This document shows, in pieces, positions 40,101-45,666 of a DNA stretch of 64,000 nt (the stretch's first letter is position 1; each line of letters opens with the position of its first letter). Below the pieces are notes generated by a model. It did not search any database, was not told the DNA's origin, and saw only the letters and a list, made by a program, of their open reading frames with translations. The position numbers and the translations under genes were made by a program. The stretch spans positions 7,750,001 through 7,814,000 of the forward strand of contig NZ_CP109181.1 in the NCBI RefSeq assembly GCF_036248275.1, given 5' to 3'. The DNA comes from Streptomyces sp. NBC_01716. GTDB taxonomy: Bacteria > Actinomycetota > Actinomycetes > Streptomycetales > Streptomycetaceae.

Positions 40101-41747
40101 GACGACTCGCTGTTCGAGCTCGTCTGGGCCCCTGCCGCACCGGGCGAGTCAGGCCCCCGCACAGTCGTGCACCGCTGCGTGGGCGGCGACACCGCCGAAG
40201 CGGTCCACACCGAGACCGCCACGGCACTCGGTGTCCTCCGGTCCTGGCTGGAGGACGGGGCCGAGGACGCCGTACTGGCCGTCGTCACCCGGGGAGCCGT
40301 CTCCGCCGGCGGCGAGGACGTCACCGATCTCGCCGGAGCGGCGGTCTGGGGCCTCGTCCGCAGCGCCCAGACGGAGAACCCCGGTCGCGTCGTCCTGATC
40401 GACCTGGATCCGGGCGCCGACGACACCGCCATCGACCTCGGCCCGTCGGTCGCCACCGGCGAGGCACAGCTCGCCATCCGTGACGATGTGATCCTCCGCC
40501 CCCGTCTCGCCCGGGTCACCGGCGACCGGGGCACCGCCGCCACCGTCTTCGGCGGCCGGCCCGGCACCGTACTGATCACCGGCGGCACCGGCACCCTGGG
40601 CAGCCTCGTCGCCCGGCACCTGGTCACCACCCACGGCGTCACCGACCTGCTGCTCACCAGCCGGCGCGGCCCGGCCGCACCCGGCGCCGCCGAACTCATC
40701 TCCGAACTCACCGGGTTGGGCGCCCAGGTCGAGGTGGTCGCCTGCGACACCGCCGACCGCGACGCGCTGGCCGCCGTACTGAAGGACCGCACCGTCGCCG
40801 GAGTGGTCCACACCGCGGGCGTCCTCGACGACGGGATCATCTCCTCGCTGACGCCTTCGAGGCTGGCCGCGGTGATGCGTCCCAAGGTCGACGCGGCGCT
40901 GAACCTGCACGAACTCACCGCGGACCAGGACCTGTCGGCGTTCGTCCTCTTCTCGTCAGCCGCCGGTGTGACCGGAGGCGCGGGCCAGGGCAACTACGCC
41001 GCCGCGAACACCTTCCTCGACGGCCTCGCCGCGCACCGGCGCGCGAACGGGCTGCCCGCGCAGTCGCTCGCCTGGGGACTGTGGGAGGAGGCCAGCGGCA
41101 TGACCGGCGAACTGGCCGAGGCCGACGTGGCCGTCATGCAGAACGACGGCGTCCTGCCCATCGCCTCCCAGGATGGCCTGGCGATGCTCGACGCCGCCGG
41201 AGCGCTCGACAGGGCCTTCCTGGCCCCTGTCCGGCTCGACCTGAGCGGCCAGAGCCGCGCCGACGTGCCGTATCTGATGCGTGATCTGGTACGCGGCCCG
41301 GCCCGCCGCGTCGTCGACGTCGCCGCGCCGACGGCGGAGCCCGCCGAGAGCCTGCGCGACCGGCTGGCCCGGCTGACGCCGACCCGCCGCGAACAGGCGC
41401 TGCTCGACGTGGTCCGCGCACAGGCCGCCGCCACCCTCGGCTTCGCCGACGCCGACGAGGTCGACGCCGAACGGTCGTTCCGCGACATGGGCTTCGACTC
41501 ACTCGCCGCCGTGCGGTTCCGCAACGGCCTCGGTGAGGCCGTCGGGGAACGCCTGTCCGCGACGATCGTCTTCGACCACCCGACGGCGCTCGTCCTCACC
41601 AGGCACCTCCTTGAGGAAATGGCGATCAACGAACCGGAACCCGAGCCGGAGCCGGCCGAGCCCACCGAGGACCGCACCGCGGCGATCCAGAACATGGACC
41701 TGGCCGAACTGCTCCGCACCGCGCGACGATCAGGAGAATCCTCATGA
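31167..41747 (+). CDS. First main-chain PKS: ACP / KS-AT-DH-KR-ACP / KS-AT(methylmalonyl)-DH-KR-ACP
   Basis: A protein of 3526 residues that starts directly with an ACP (GGLDSLG) and has no docking coil or loading AT, as expected for a PKS primed in trans. Module 1: KS with DTACSGS (Cys codon 32025), malonyl AT (HAFHSP), DH (DHVIAG...P, HPALLD), KR (IDD), ACP. Module 2: KS Cys at 37101, an AT of the other class (GHSQGE, YASH at 38748-38759) predicting methylmalonyl-CoA, DH with DHVVGG...P and HPAVLD but YGEVF in place of YGPxF, KR with LDD, ACP. The short C-terminal tail (NMDLAELL) differs from the other docking tails. GGAG at 31156-31159 is 7 bases before the ATG at 31167. A TTG at 31137 and an ATG at 31161 are in frame but badly placed relative to that site. 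Confidence 0.95.
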   Translation: MTEQSRAAMLELVLAQAAAVLRAADPDAYGDGAVHVAADHPFLAGGLDSLGLVQLHRRLTAELGVELPVTVGFDHPTPVALANHLVDVVHGTAGAGAADEPAAVTAPAVPSAFGEPVAIIGIGCRYPGGVTSPEDLWRIVAGDTHVLTEFPADRGWDLDRIYNPDPSVTGASYVRHGGFLPDAADFDADFFQINPKEALAMDPQQRLLLETSWEALEHAGIDPDRLRGTPSGVFIGVEPHEYGPRTHEAPDGLDGYVLGGNLPSVVSGRVAYTLGLEGPTLTVDTACSGSLTALHLAVRSLQGGESQLALAGGVTVISSPGTFTTFSRQRGLAPDGRIKAFAAAADGTSFAEGAGVFVLARLSDALRDGHPVLAVIRGSAINQDGASNGLSAPNGLAQQRVIRQALADARLTPDEIDAVEAHGTGTMLGDPIEGQALVAAYGRGRSADNPLWLGSVKSNIGHTGAAAGAAGIIKMVEAMRHRTLPRTLHVDEPTSHVDWSDGTVKLLTEPVPWESTDAPQRAGISSFGASGTNAHVIIEAPPAVAETPETPESAEQPPAGRPLPFTLSARGQDALRGQAERLLTTLDDASPLDIAYSVATTRAALRDRATVVAADSDELRRALTALATGESVPGLLTGTTLATGRTAFLFTGQGSQRPGMGRELVRAFPVFARALQDAADHLDMYLDEPLGDVLFAEPGSPEAELLQQTRYAQAALFAVETAMFRLLESWGVTPALLTGHSIGEIAAAHAAGVMSLADAALLVGTRGTLMQELPDGGAMVAVQASEAEVAPYLTDKVGIGAVNGPAAVVLSGETEAVLAVAARFAEEGRKTRRLRVSHAFHSPLMEPMLDGFRRVAETLTYLPPRIPVVSNLTGEPVTEFDADHWVRHVREPVRFADQMSHLESQGVTTYLELGPDAVLSAMGRECLADGGADAAFAALLRDGHGEERQTVTALGLAHANGVAVDWDRFFDGRGARRTALPTYSFQRKRYWLDSGSNRPGTIGHPLLDTSVSLAGADGLILTGRMSTRSQPWLADHVIAGVVLVPGTGLVELAVRAGDEAGCAAVEELTLETPLTVTTAAGVEVQVVVGALDTTGRRSVEIYSRPAGSEENWTRHASGILTEHGQGATADPAVFTQWPPADAEPVDIEDLYERHAAGGYGYGPSFRRVQAAWRRGSEVFAEVSLDEAGADRFGLHPALLDASLHAAEGPEDDGQVRLPFAWLGVELHASGATAVRVHLVQTGPDEVAVELADANGAPVATVRSLVQRPVPMDGVRTSGAGGGSLLRVEWTGIQAPAEADAAAGEFQLAYVPATFPGAPADAAREATLHALTLIQDALRDDTRLAIVTRGAAYDLTLAPLWALVRSAQAENPGRFVLVGTDRDVPEDELRAALASGEPQLALREGRLLVPRLARTAVPEEPRPVAWHPEGTVLITGGTGGLGGVVARHLVRQHGVKHLLLTGRRGPDSPGAAELVAELAELGAAATVAACDVADRDAVAALLATIPGEHPLTGVVHSAGVIDDGLAGSLTPEQVATVFHGKADGAWHLHELTRELPLAAFVLFSSAAGTLEAAGQGNYAAANAFLDALAEHRAADGLPATALAWNLWAGDAGMGARLDEVTLRRAERSGLPALTSEENLALLDQALLTDASALVPLRLDASALRARTEGVPPMLRGLVRAPARRQTAAAVAASGPGGALADRLAGKPDAERERIVLDLVRTQIAAVLGHDSGTAIDPRRAFTELGFDSLAAIELRNALGSATGLRLTSTLIFDHPTPRALVDHVLETVRGAAPAAVAQRPTVRAATDEPIAIVAMGCRYPGGVTSPEELWRLVADGTDAITPFPEDRDWHTEDIYDPEPGKHGTTYTREGGFLHEAADFDPAFFGISPKEAQAMDPQHRMLLEVAWEALERGGIDPLSLKGTAAGVFAGVMNHDWSNRPGTVPEDLAGFTDGGGLGSIASGRISYTLGLTGPAVTIDTACSSSLVAMHWAMQSLRQGECSLALAGGVTVMATPETFVGMSLQSGLAADGRCKAYGASADGTGWGEGAGLLLLERLSDARRAGHPVLAVIPGSAVNQDGASNGLSAPNGPAQQRVIRQAVASAGLSLADIDVVEGHGTGTTLGDPIEAQALMATYGQERRSGDPLWLGSIKSNLGHTQAAAGVAGVIKMVMAIRNGVLPRTLHADTPSPHIDWTEGAVELLTERRDWTADGSPRRAAVSSFGVSGTNAHVIIEQAPAPAPREPRGERPAILPLTVAGSSPEALRAQAAQVASYLRENDDVDELDVAASLVRGRAALEHRAVVVDADRDGLLAGLDALAAGNSHPSLVQGVRRGDSRAVLVFPGQGSQWQGMGVELLEHSPAFATRLGECAKALEPYVDWNLLDVLHGAPGAPALDAVDVVQPTLWALMVSLAEAWRAAGVEPAAVVGHSQGEIAAACVAGALSLEDGARVVALRSQVIRQDLAGRGGMMSVALSSDNAATYLAEWDGRLQLAVVNGPGSVVVCGSPEALDELRARLDTDGVQARRIPVDYASHSVFVEEIRERLLTELTGLEPRTSSVPFYSTVTAGPLDTESLDAQYWYENLRKTVRFEETTRALLADGFEIFVEASPHPGLLTGLDETAESAGIAATLVGTLRRDSGSPRQFLTSLAEAYVRGAAVDWESRFVGTGAVRADLPTYPFQRKRYWLHMTEQPSDALGIGQLPADHPLLGAAVPLAGAGGVLLTGRLSLSAQPWLADHVVGGTVLFPGSGFVELAVRAGDEVGRGRVEELTLEAPLAVPERGGVAIQVVVDADLRTVSIHSRPENAPVDVVWTRHAQGTLADAAAEPAPEPAAWPPPGAEPLDLTGFYEPISADGLVYGEVFQGMRAAWRSGDEVFADIALPERAAGEAQRFGLHPAVLDAALHATALLATDAERVTLPFAWTRVDLHASGAAALRLRMTRLGEDEVALRLTDTAGRPVASVESLVLRPVAAGGLTQPGAYDDSLFELVWAPAAPGESGPRTVVHRCVGGDTAEAVHTETATALGVLRSWLEDGAEDAVLAVVTRGAVSAGGEDVTDLAGAAVWGLVRSAQTENPGRVVLIDLDPGADDTAIDLGPSVATGEAQLAIRDDVILRPRLARVTGDRGTAATVFGGRPGTVLITGGTGTLGSLVARHLVTTHGVTDLLLTSRRGPAAPGAAELISELTGLGAQVEVVACDTADRDALAAVLKDRTVAGVVHTAGVLDDGIISSLTPSRLAAVMRPKVDAALNLHELTADQDLSAFVLFSSAAGVTGGAGQGNYAAANTFLDGLAAHRRANGLPAQSLAWGLWEEASGMTGELAEADVAVMQNDGVLPIASQDGLAMLDAAGALDRAFLAPVRLDLSGQSRADVPYLMRDLVRGPARRVVDVAAPTAEPAESLRDRLARLTPTRREQALLDVVRAQAAATLGFADADEVDAERSFRDMGFDSLAAVRFRNGLGEAVGERLSATIVFDHPTALVLTRHLLEEMAINEPEPEPEPAEPTEDRTAAIQNMDLAELLRTARRSGESS
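31185..31430 (+). other. N-terminal loading ACP domain
   Basis: This carrier domain sits ahead of the first KS, with pantetheine Ser in GGLDSLGLVQL. It has no upstream AT or KS-like loading domain, so it must be charged from outside. The discrete acyltransferase at 28338-29279 is the obvious donor enzyme, by analogy with VinK and the first PKS of vicenistatin. Confidence 0.88.
38165..38990 (+). other. Methylmalonyl-type AT domain, the only one in the window
   Basis: FPGQGSQWQG, GHSQGE and YASHS (38748-38762) are the established methylmalonyl-CoA signature. The other nine complete ATs all carry GHSIGE and HAFHSP. One methyl branch is therefore predicted from the visible main-chain modules, added in the second extension step. 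Confidence 0.9.
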
Positions 41748-42307
41748 CCCAGCTGCTCGACGACACCGACCGGAGCGTGTTCGCCACCGACGAGGAACTG
41801 CTCCACCGTGTGCTGACCCCCTACCGGGCCAAGCGGTGCGAGTACCTCACCTCGGCCACCGTCACCTCGGCGGGCGACCCCCGCGACGGCGGACGACTGA
41901 CCGCCGCGTGCACCTTCGAGATCCCCGAGTCCTGCTACATCGACGACACCGGGCACTTCAACTCGGTCGAGTTCAACATCTGCTTCAACCAGATGGCCTA
42001 CTACCTGATGGCCAAGTCGGTGAAGGAATCGCTGGTCGAGCCCTTCTCCCGGTGGACGCTGGACCAGTTCTGGACCCGGCAGCTCGCCGACGTGTTCATC
42101 ACCGACTTCAAGAGCACCTTCCGCAAGGCCATGCGCGGGCGCCGCTTCAAGGGCGAGATCGAGATCGTCGACATCGCCGAGTGGGACGCCAACGACCTGC
42201 GCGAAGCCCTGGTGATCCTGCGGACCCGCTGCCACTACGCCGACGAGCACGGTGGCGAGAGCAACGGCGAGGTCACCGCCGCTGTCACCAACCCGCCCGT
42301 GATCTGA
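41744..42307 (+). CDS. FcoT-like hotdog thioesterase (CmiS1-type glycine-adding/releasing enzyme)
   Basis: A 187-residue protein resembling the FcoT family of single-hotdog thioesterases (FDCxFEIPESCYIDDTGH-type N-terminal region, then FNSVEFNICFNQ). In cremimycin biosynthesis the relative CmiS1 adds glycine to the beta-carbon of an alpha,beta-unsaturated thioester and then hydrolyses it to an N-carboxymethyl-3-amino acid. The same pairing occurs here, because a glycine-oxidase-like gene is in the same operon. ATG overlaps the PKS stop (ATGA), with AGGAG at 41732-41736, so translation is coupled. The next gene follows 31 bases later and encodes the ACP that would present the enoyl substrate. 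Family assignment is by recognition of the pattern, without an alignment. Confidence 0.85.
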   Translation: MTQLLDDTDRSVFATDEELLHRVLTPYRAKRCEYLTSATVTSAGDPRDGGRLTAACTFEIPESCYIDDTGHFNSVEFNICFNQMAYYLMAKSVKESLVEPFSRWTLDQFWTRQLADVFITDFKSTFRKAMRGRRFKGEIEIVDIAEWDANDLREALVILRTRCHYADEHGGESNGEVTAAVTNPPVI

Positions 42308-42338
42308 CCCCCGTCCGGACTTCGCGAAGGAAGCGACA

Positions 42339-44426
42339 ATGAGCAAAGCAGAACGCCCCGGGCTTCCTGACGGAGTCCTGGAGGTCGACATCGAGCACCT
42401 CTACAGCCGCTTCGCCGACCGCGGGCTCCAGTACGGGCCCGCGTTCCGGGGCCTGCGGTCGGTGTGGTCGCACGGCGACGAGGTCTACGCCGACTCCGCG
42501 CTCGACAGCGCGGCAGGCAGCGACGACTACCTCATCCACCCGGCGCTGCTCGACACCGCGCTCCAGGCCGCGCTGGTGCCGGACCTCGAACGCGACGACC
42601 GGACGTTCCTGCCCTTCGCGCTGCGGGGGATACGCGTCCACCGGGCGGGCGTCCGCGCCGTCCGTATCCACACCGTCCCCGGCGACGGCGGCGTCTCACT
42701 GGCGCTCACCGGCCACGACGGCGAACCCGTCGCCACGGTCGGCACCCTCGTCAGGCGCGCCGTCACCGCCGACCAGCTCGACGCCGCCGCGCAGCGCACC
42801 CAACTGCTCCGCGTCGCCTGGAAATCCGTCGTCCAGCAGCCCGACCACGCCGACCAGCGGCACTGGGGATTCCTCGGCACCGACCGCATCGGACTCACCG
42901 GCGCGCTCAAGGCCACCCGCCGCTCGTTCGACTCCTACCCCTCGCTGCGCGAGCTCGACTCCGTGCTGCGCGAGGGCACTTCGGTGCCCGACGTGGTCGT
43001 CGTCTCCTGCACGGACGAGGACTCGCCGGTGCGCTCGGCCGCCCAGCGCGCCCTGATGCTCGTACAGGAGTGGCTGGCCGACGACCGCCTGGCCAAGTCC
43101 CGGCTCGTCCTCGTCAGCAGCGGAGCCGTCGCCGCCCGCGCGGGGGAGGACCTGTCCGACGTGTCGGGCGCCGCCGTCTGGGGTCTGCTGCGCAGCGCCC
43201 AGTCCGAACACCCCGGCCGCTTCGTCCTCGTCGACGTGGACGACCCCGGGAACTCCGGCCGCGCCCTGGTCGCCGCCGTGGCCTCCGACGAGCCGCAACT
43301 CGCCGTACGCCAGGGCGCGCTGCTGCGGCCCCGCCTCGTACGGTCCCCGCCCCCGCAGGGCCGTAAGAGCCTCACCGGCACCGTGGTGATCACCGGCGGC
43401 ACCGGAGCGCTGGGCCGTCTGTTCGCCCGGCATCTGGTCACCCGCCACGACGTCAAACACCTCGTGCTGCTCAGCCGCCGCGGCCCCGACGCCCCCGGCG
43501 CCGCCGAACTCGTCGCCGAACTCAACGAGTTGGGCGCCCGCGCCGACGTCGTCGCCTGCGACGCCGCCGACCGGCCGTCGCTGGAGCGCGCGCTGGCCGA
43601 CATCCCCGCGCCGTCCGCCGTCATCCACACCGCCGGTGTGCTCGCCGACGCCGCGGTCGGCACCCTCACCCCGCGCGGACTCGACAAGGTCCTGCGCCCC
43701 AAGGTCGACGCCGCGCTGCATCTGCACGAGCTGATCCGGGACCCGGACTGCGTGTTCGTGATGTTCTCGTCCGTGGCGGGGCTGGCCGGCAACGCCGGAC
43801 AGGCCAACTACGCCGCCGCCAACGCCGTACTCGACGCGCTCGCGCACCACCGCCGCACCCACGGCCTCCAGGGCGTGTCCCTCGCCTGGGGCCTGTGGGA
43901 GAGCGAGGGCGGCATGGGCTCCGACCTGTCGGCCGCCGACCGCAACCGCATGAAGCGCTCCGGCTTCGCCCCCCTCGGGTACGACCAGGGCCTGGCCCTC
44001 TTCGACGTGGCCCTCGCCGGCGACGACGCGGTCCTCTCGCCGGTCCGGCTCAACGAGGCGGGCCTCACCGGCGACATCCCGCCCGTCCTGGAAGAGCTGG
44101 CGCCCGCCCGTACCGGCAAGCACGCCGTGACCGACACGCTGGTCAGCCGTCTCGCCGACCTGCCCGACGACGAACGCGAGGCCGCTGCGGTGGAGTTCGT
44201 CCGCGCCGTGGCCGCCACCGTCCTCGGCTACGACAGCGCCGACGACATCGACCCCGAGCGGGAGTTCGGCGAGATCGGCCTGGACTCCATCGGCAACCTC
44301 GAACTCAGCCGCCATCTGGCGGCCGCCACCGGGCTGCGGCTTCCCGCGACCCTCGTCTTCGACCATCCGACACCCGCAGGTCTGGCCTCCCATCTGCGTC
44401 GACTTCTCCAGGAGAGCAATTCATGA
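42339..44426 (+). CDS. Half-module PKS: DH(C-terminal half)-KR-ACP
   Basis: This 695-residue protein starts inside a dehydratase. It has the YGPAFRG motif and the catalytic Asp (codon 42552) in HPALLD, but no N-terminal hotdog with the catalytic His. A complete KR follows (Rossmann GGTGALG near 43390, LAD, Ser and Tyr of the SDR triad), then an ACP with IGLDSIG. It has no KS or AT. The missing part matches the end of the minus-strand PKS at 45667-48798, which stops after the N-terminal hotdog. GAAGGAAG precedes the ATG at normal distance, and the stop overlaps the next ATG, so this looks like a designed gene, not debris. It has neither an N-terminal docking coil nor a C-terminal docking tail. 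The chain on its ACP is probably taken by the FcoT-like enzyme encoded just upstream. Confidence 0.93.
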   Translation: MSKAERPGLPDGVLEVDIEHLYSRFADRGLQYGPAFRGLRSVWSHGDEVYADSALDSAAGSDDYLIHPALLDTALQAALVPDLERDDRTFLPFALRGIRVHRAGVRAVRIHTVPGDGGVSLALTGHDGEPVATVGTLVRRAVTADQLDAAAQRTQLLRVAWKSVVQQPDHADQRHWGFLGTDRIGLTGALKATRRSFDSYPSLRELDSVLREGTSVPDVVVVSCTDEDSPVRSAAQRALMLVQEWLADDRLAKSRLVLVSSGAVAARAGEDLSDVSGAAVWGLLRSAQSEHPGRFVLVDVDDPGNSGRALVAAVASDEPQLAVRQGALLRPRLVRSPPPQGRKSLTGTVVITGGTGALGRLFARHLVTRHDVKHLVLLSRRGPDAPGAAELVAELNELGARADVVACDAADRPSLERALADIPAPSAVIHTAGVLADAAVGTLTPRGLDKVLRPKVDAALHLHELIRDPDCVFVMFSSVAGLAGNAGQANYAAANAVLDALAHHRRTHGLQGVSLAWGLWESEGGMGSDLSAADRNRMKRSGFAPLGYDQGLALFDVALAGDDAVLSPVRLNEAGLTGDIPPVLEELAPARTGKHAVTDTLVSRLADLPDDEREAAAVEFVRAVAATVLGYDSADDIDPEREFGEIGLDSIGNLELSRHLAAATGLRLPATLVFDHPTPAGLASHLRRLLQESNS
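42378..42785 (+). other. C-terminal hotdog half of a split dehydratase
   Basis: Holds YGPAF and the Asp of HPALLD (Asp codon 42552-42554), followed by the LPFALRG and EPVATVG strands seen at the end of the other DH domains. It begins within about 15 residues of the protein start, at the linker that joins the two hotdogs in an intact PKS dehydratase. Confidence 0.88.
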
Positions 44427-45514
44427 AAACTGTTGTCGTCGGCGGCGGCGTCATCGGCCTGGCCACCGCGTGGCGCGCCGCGCGTGAGGGCGTCTCCGTC
44501 ACGGTGATCGACCCGGCCCCCGGCACCAAGGCGTCCCACGCCTCCGCCGGCATGCTCCCCGGTCACAGCGGACAGCTCTACGACCAGGAGGAGCTGCTGC
44601 GCCTCTGCCTGGCTTCCCGCGACCTCATCCCGTCCTTCTTCGCCGAGCTGGAGGAGTTCGCCCCCTCCGGCTTCCGCCGGGACGGCGTACTGGACGCCGC
44701 GTTCGACGAGGACGCCCTGCGCGACCTCGACCAGCAGCACGCCTTCCAGGAGTCGCTCGGCATCCGCACCGAACGCCTCACCCCCGAGGAGTGCGCCAAG
44801 CTTCAGCCGGCCTTCGGGCCCGTGCTCGCCGGCGTGCTGATGCCGGACGACGGCGCCGTCGACCCGCGCGTCCTCCAGCCCGCGCTGATCACCGCGATCG
44901 AGGCCCTGGGCGGCACCGTCATCCGCAGGGGCGCCACCCGCGTCGAGGACCACACCGTCGTCCTCGACAACGGCGACAAGGTCCCCTTCGACCGCGTCGT
45001 GCTGGCCGCCGGCTGCTGGACGCACCAGATCGAGGGCCTGCCCGAGGGCGCGATCCCGGAGATCCGTCCCGTCAAGGGCCAGATCCTGCGTCTGCACTCC
45101 GACACGCCGCTGCTCAACCTCACCTCCCGGGCCCTGTCCACGGGCGGCGCTTCCCTCTACCTGGTGCCCCGCCTGGACGGCGAGCTCGTCATCGGCTCCA
45201 CGTACGAAGAGGCCGGTTACGACGAGACCGTCACCGCCGAGGGCACCCAGAGCCTGCTGGCCCGCGTCACCAAGGTCATCCCCGGCGCCGGCTCCCTGCG
45301 CTTCGCGGAGATCAGCGCCGGGCTGCGGCCCGCGTCGCCCGACGGGCTCCCGGTCATGGGCCCGACCGTGGTTCCGGACGTGTACATGGCCTCCGGCCAC
45401 TTCCGGATGGGTGTGCAGCTCACTCCCATCACGGCCTCGATCATGGCCTCGTACCTGACGGACACCACGCCGCACGAATCGGCGGCGCCGTTCAGCCCCC
45501 TCCGCTTCGCCTGA
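44423..45514 (+). CDS. FAD-dependent glycine-oxidase-like enzyme (ThiO/CmiS2 type)
   Basis: This 363-residue flavoenzyme belongs to the D-amino-acid-oxidase/ThiO family. The N-terminal dinucleotide-binding motif is VVGGGVIG, followed by the acidic end of strand 2 (VIDP) and SAGML. The substrate-domain end GHFRMGVQLTP matches the family's closing FAD loop. In cremimycin the homologue CmiS2 oxidises the N-carboxymethyl-3-amino acid formed by CmiS1, leaving the free 3-amino acid and glyoxylate. The operon partner at 41744 is the CmiS1-like enzyme, which supports the same role and makes thiamine metabolism unlikely. ATG overlaps the upstream stop (ATGA), with GGAGAG close before it. It is the last gene of its operon, followed by a strong terminator. 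Confidence 0.92.
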   Translation: MKTVVVGGGVIGLATAWRAAREGVSVTVIDPAPGTKASHASAGMLPGHSGQLYDQEELLRLCLASRDLIPSFFAELEEFAPSGFRRDGVLDAAFDEDALRDLDQQHAFQESLGIRTERLTPEECAKLQPAFGPVLAGVLMPDDGAVDPRVLQPALITAIEALGGTVIRRGATRVEDHTVVLDNGDKVPFDRVVLAAGCWTHQIEGLPEGAIPEIRPVKGQILRLHSDTPLLNLTSRALSTGGASLYLVPRLDGELVIGSTYEEAGYDETVTAEGTQSLLARVTKVIPGAGSLRFAEISAGLRPASPDGLPVMGPTVVPDVYMASGHFRMGVQLTPITASIMASYLTDTTPHESAAPFSPLRFA

Positions 45515-45527
45515 CCGACCTCTCCGA

Positions 45528-45568
45528 CGTCCTCCCTCCCCGCGGCTCGCGGGGAGGGAGGACGTTTT
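45528..45568 (+). terminator. Rho-independent terminator after the flavoenzyme gene
   Basis: A perfect 17-base stem (45528-45544 with 45548-45564) encloses a 3-base loop and is followed by TTTT (45565-45568). It lies 14 bases past the stop of the plus-strand operon. Confidence 0.92.
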
Positions 45569-45604
45569 CGTGCCCGGGGGTGGAGGACCTGAGCGCGACA
45601 CAAA

Positions 45605-45653
45605 GACCGGCAGCCGCCCACGCCCTTTCGGGCATCGTGGACGGCTGCCGGTC
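45605..45653 (-). terminator. Hairpin terminator of the minus-strand PKS operon
   Basis: Arms 45605-45622 and 45636-45653 pair over 18 bases with one mismatch. The loop contains a small inner GCCC/GGGC stem. It lies 14 bases past the minus-strand PKS stop, and on that strand the hairpin is followed by TTTG. Together with the hairpin at 45528 it insulates two converging operons. Confidence 0.8.
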
Positions 45654-45666
45654 GCAGGCTTTGAGG

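Noticed and set aside
42339..44426. DH-KR-ACP protein as a truncated pseudogene
   Set aside because: It has a good ribosome site, an overlapping stop/start with the next gene, intact KR and ACP motifs, and a complementary partner gene carrying exactly the missing domains.
44423..45514. Flavoenzyme as a thiamine-biosynthetic glycine oxidase
   Set aside because: No thiamine genes nearby. It is translationally coupled to PKS and FcoT-like genes, matching the cremimycin-type starter pathway.
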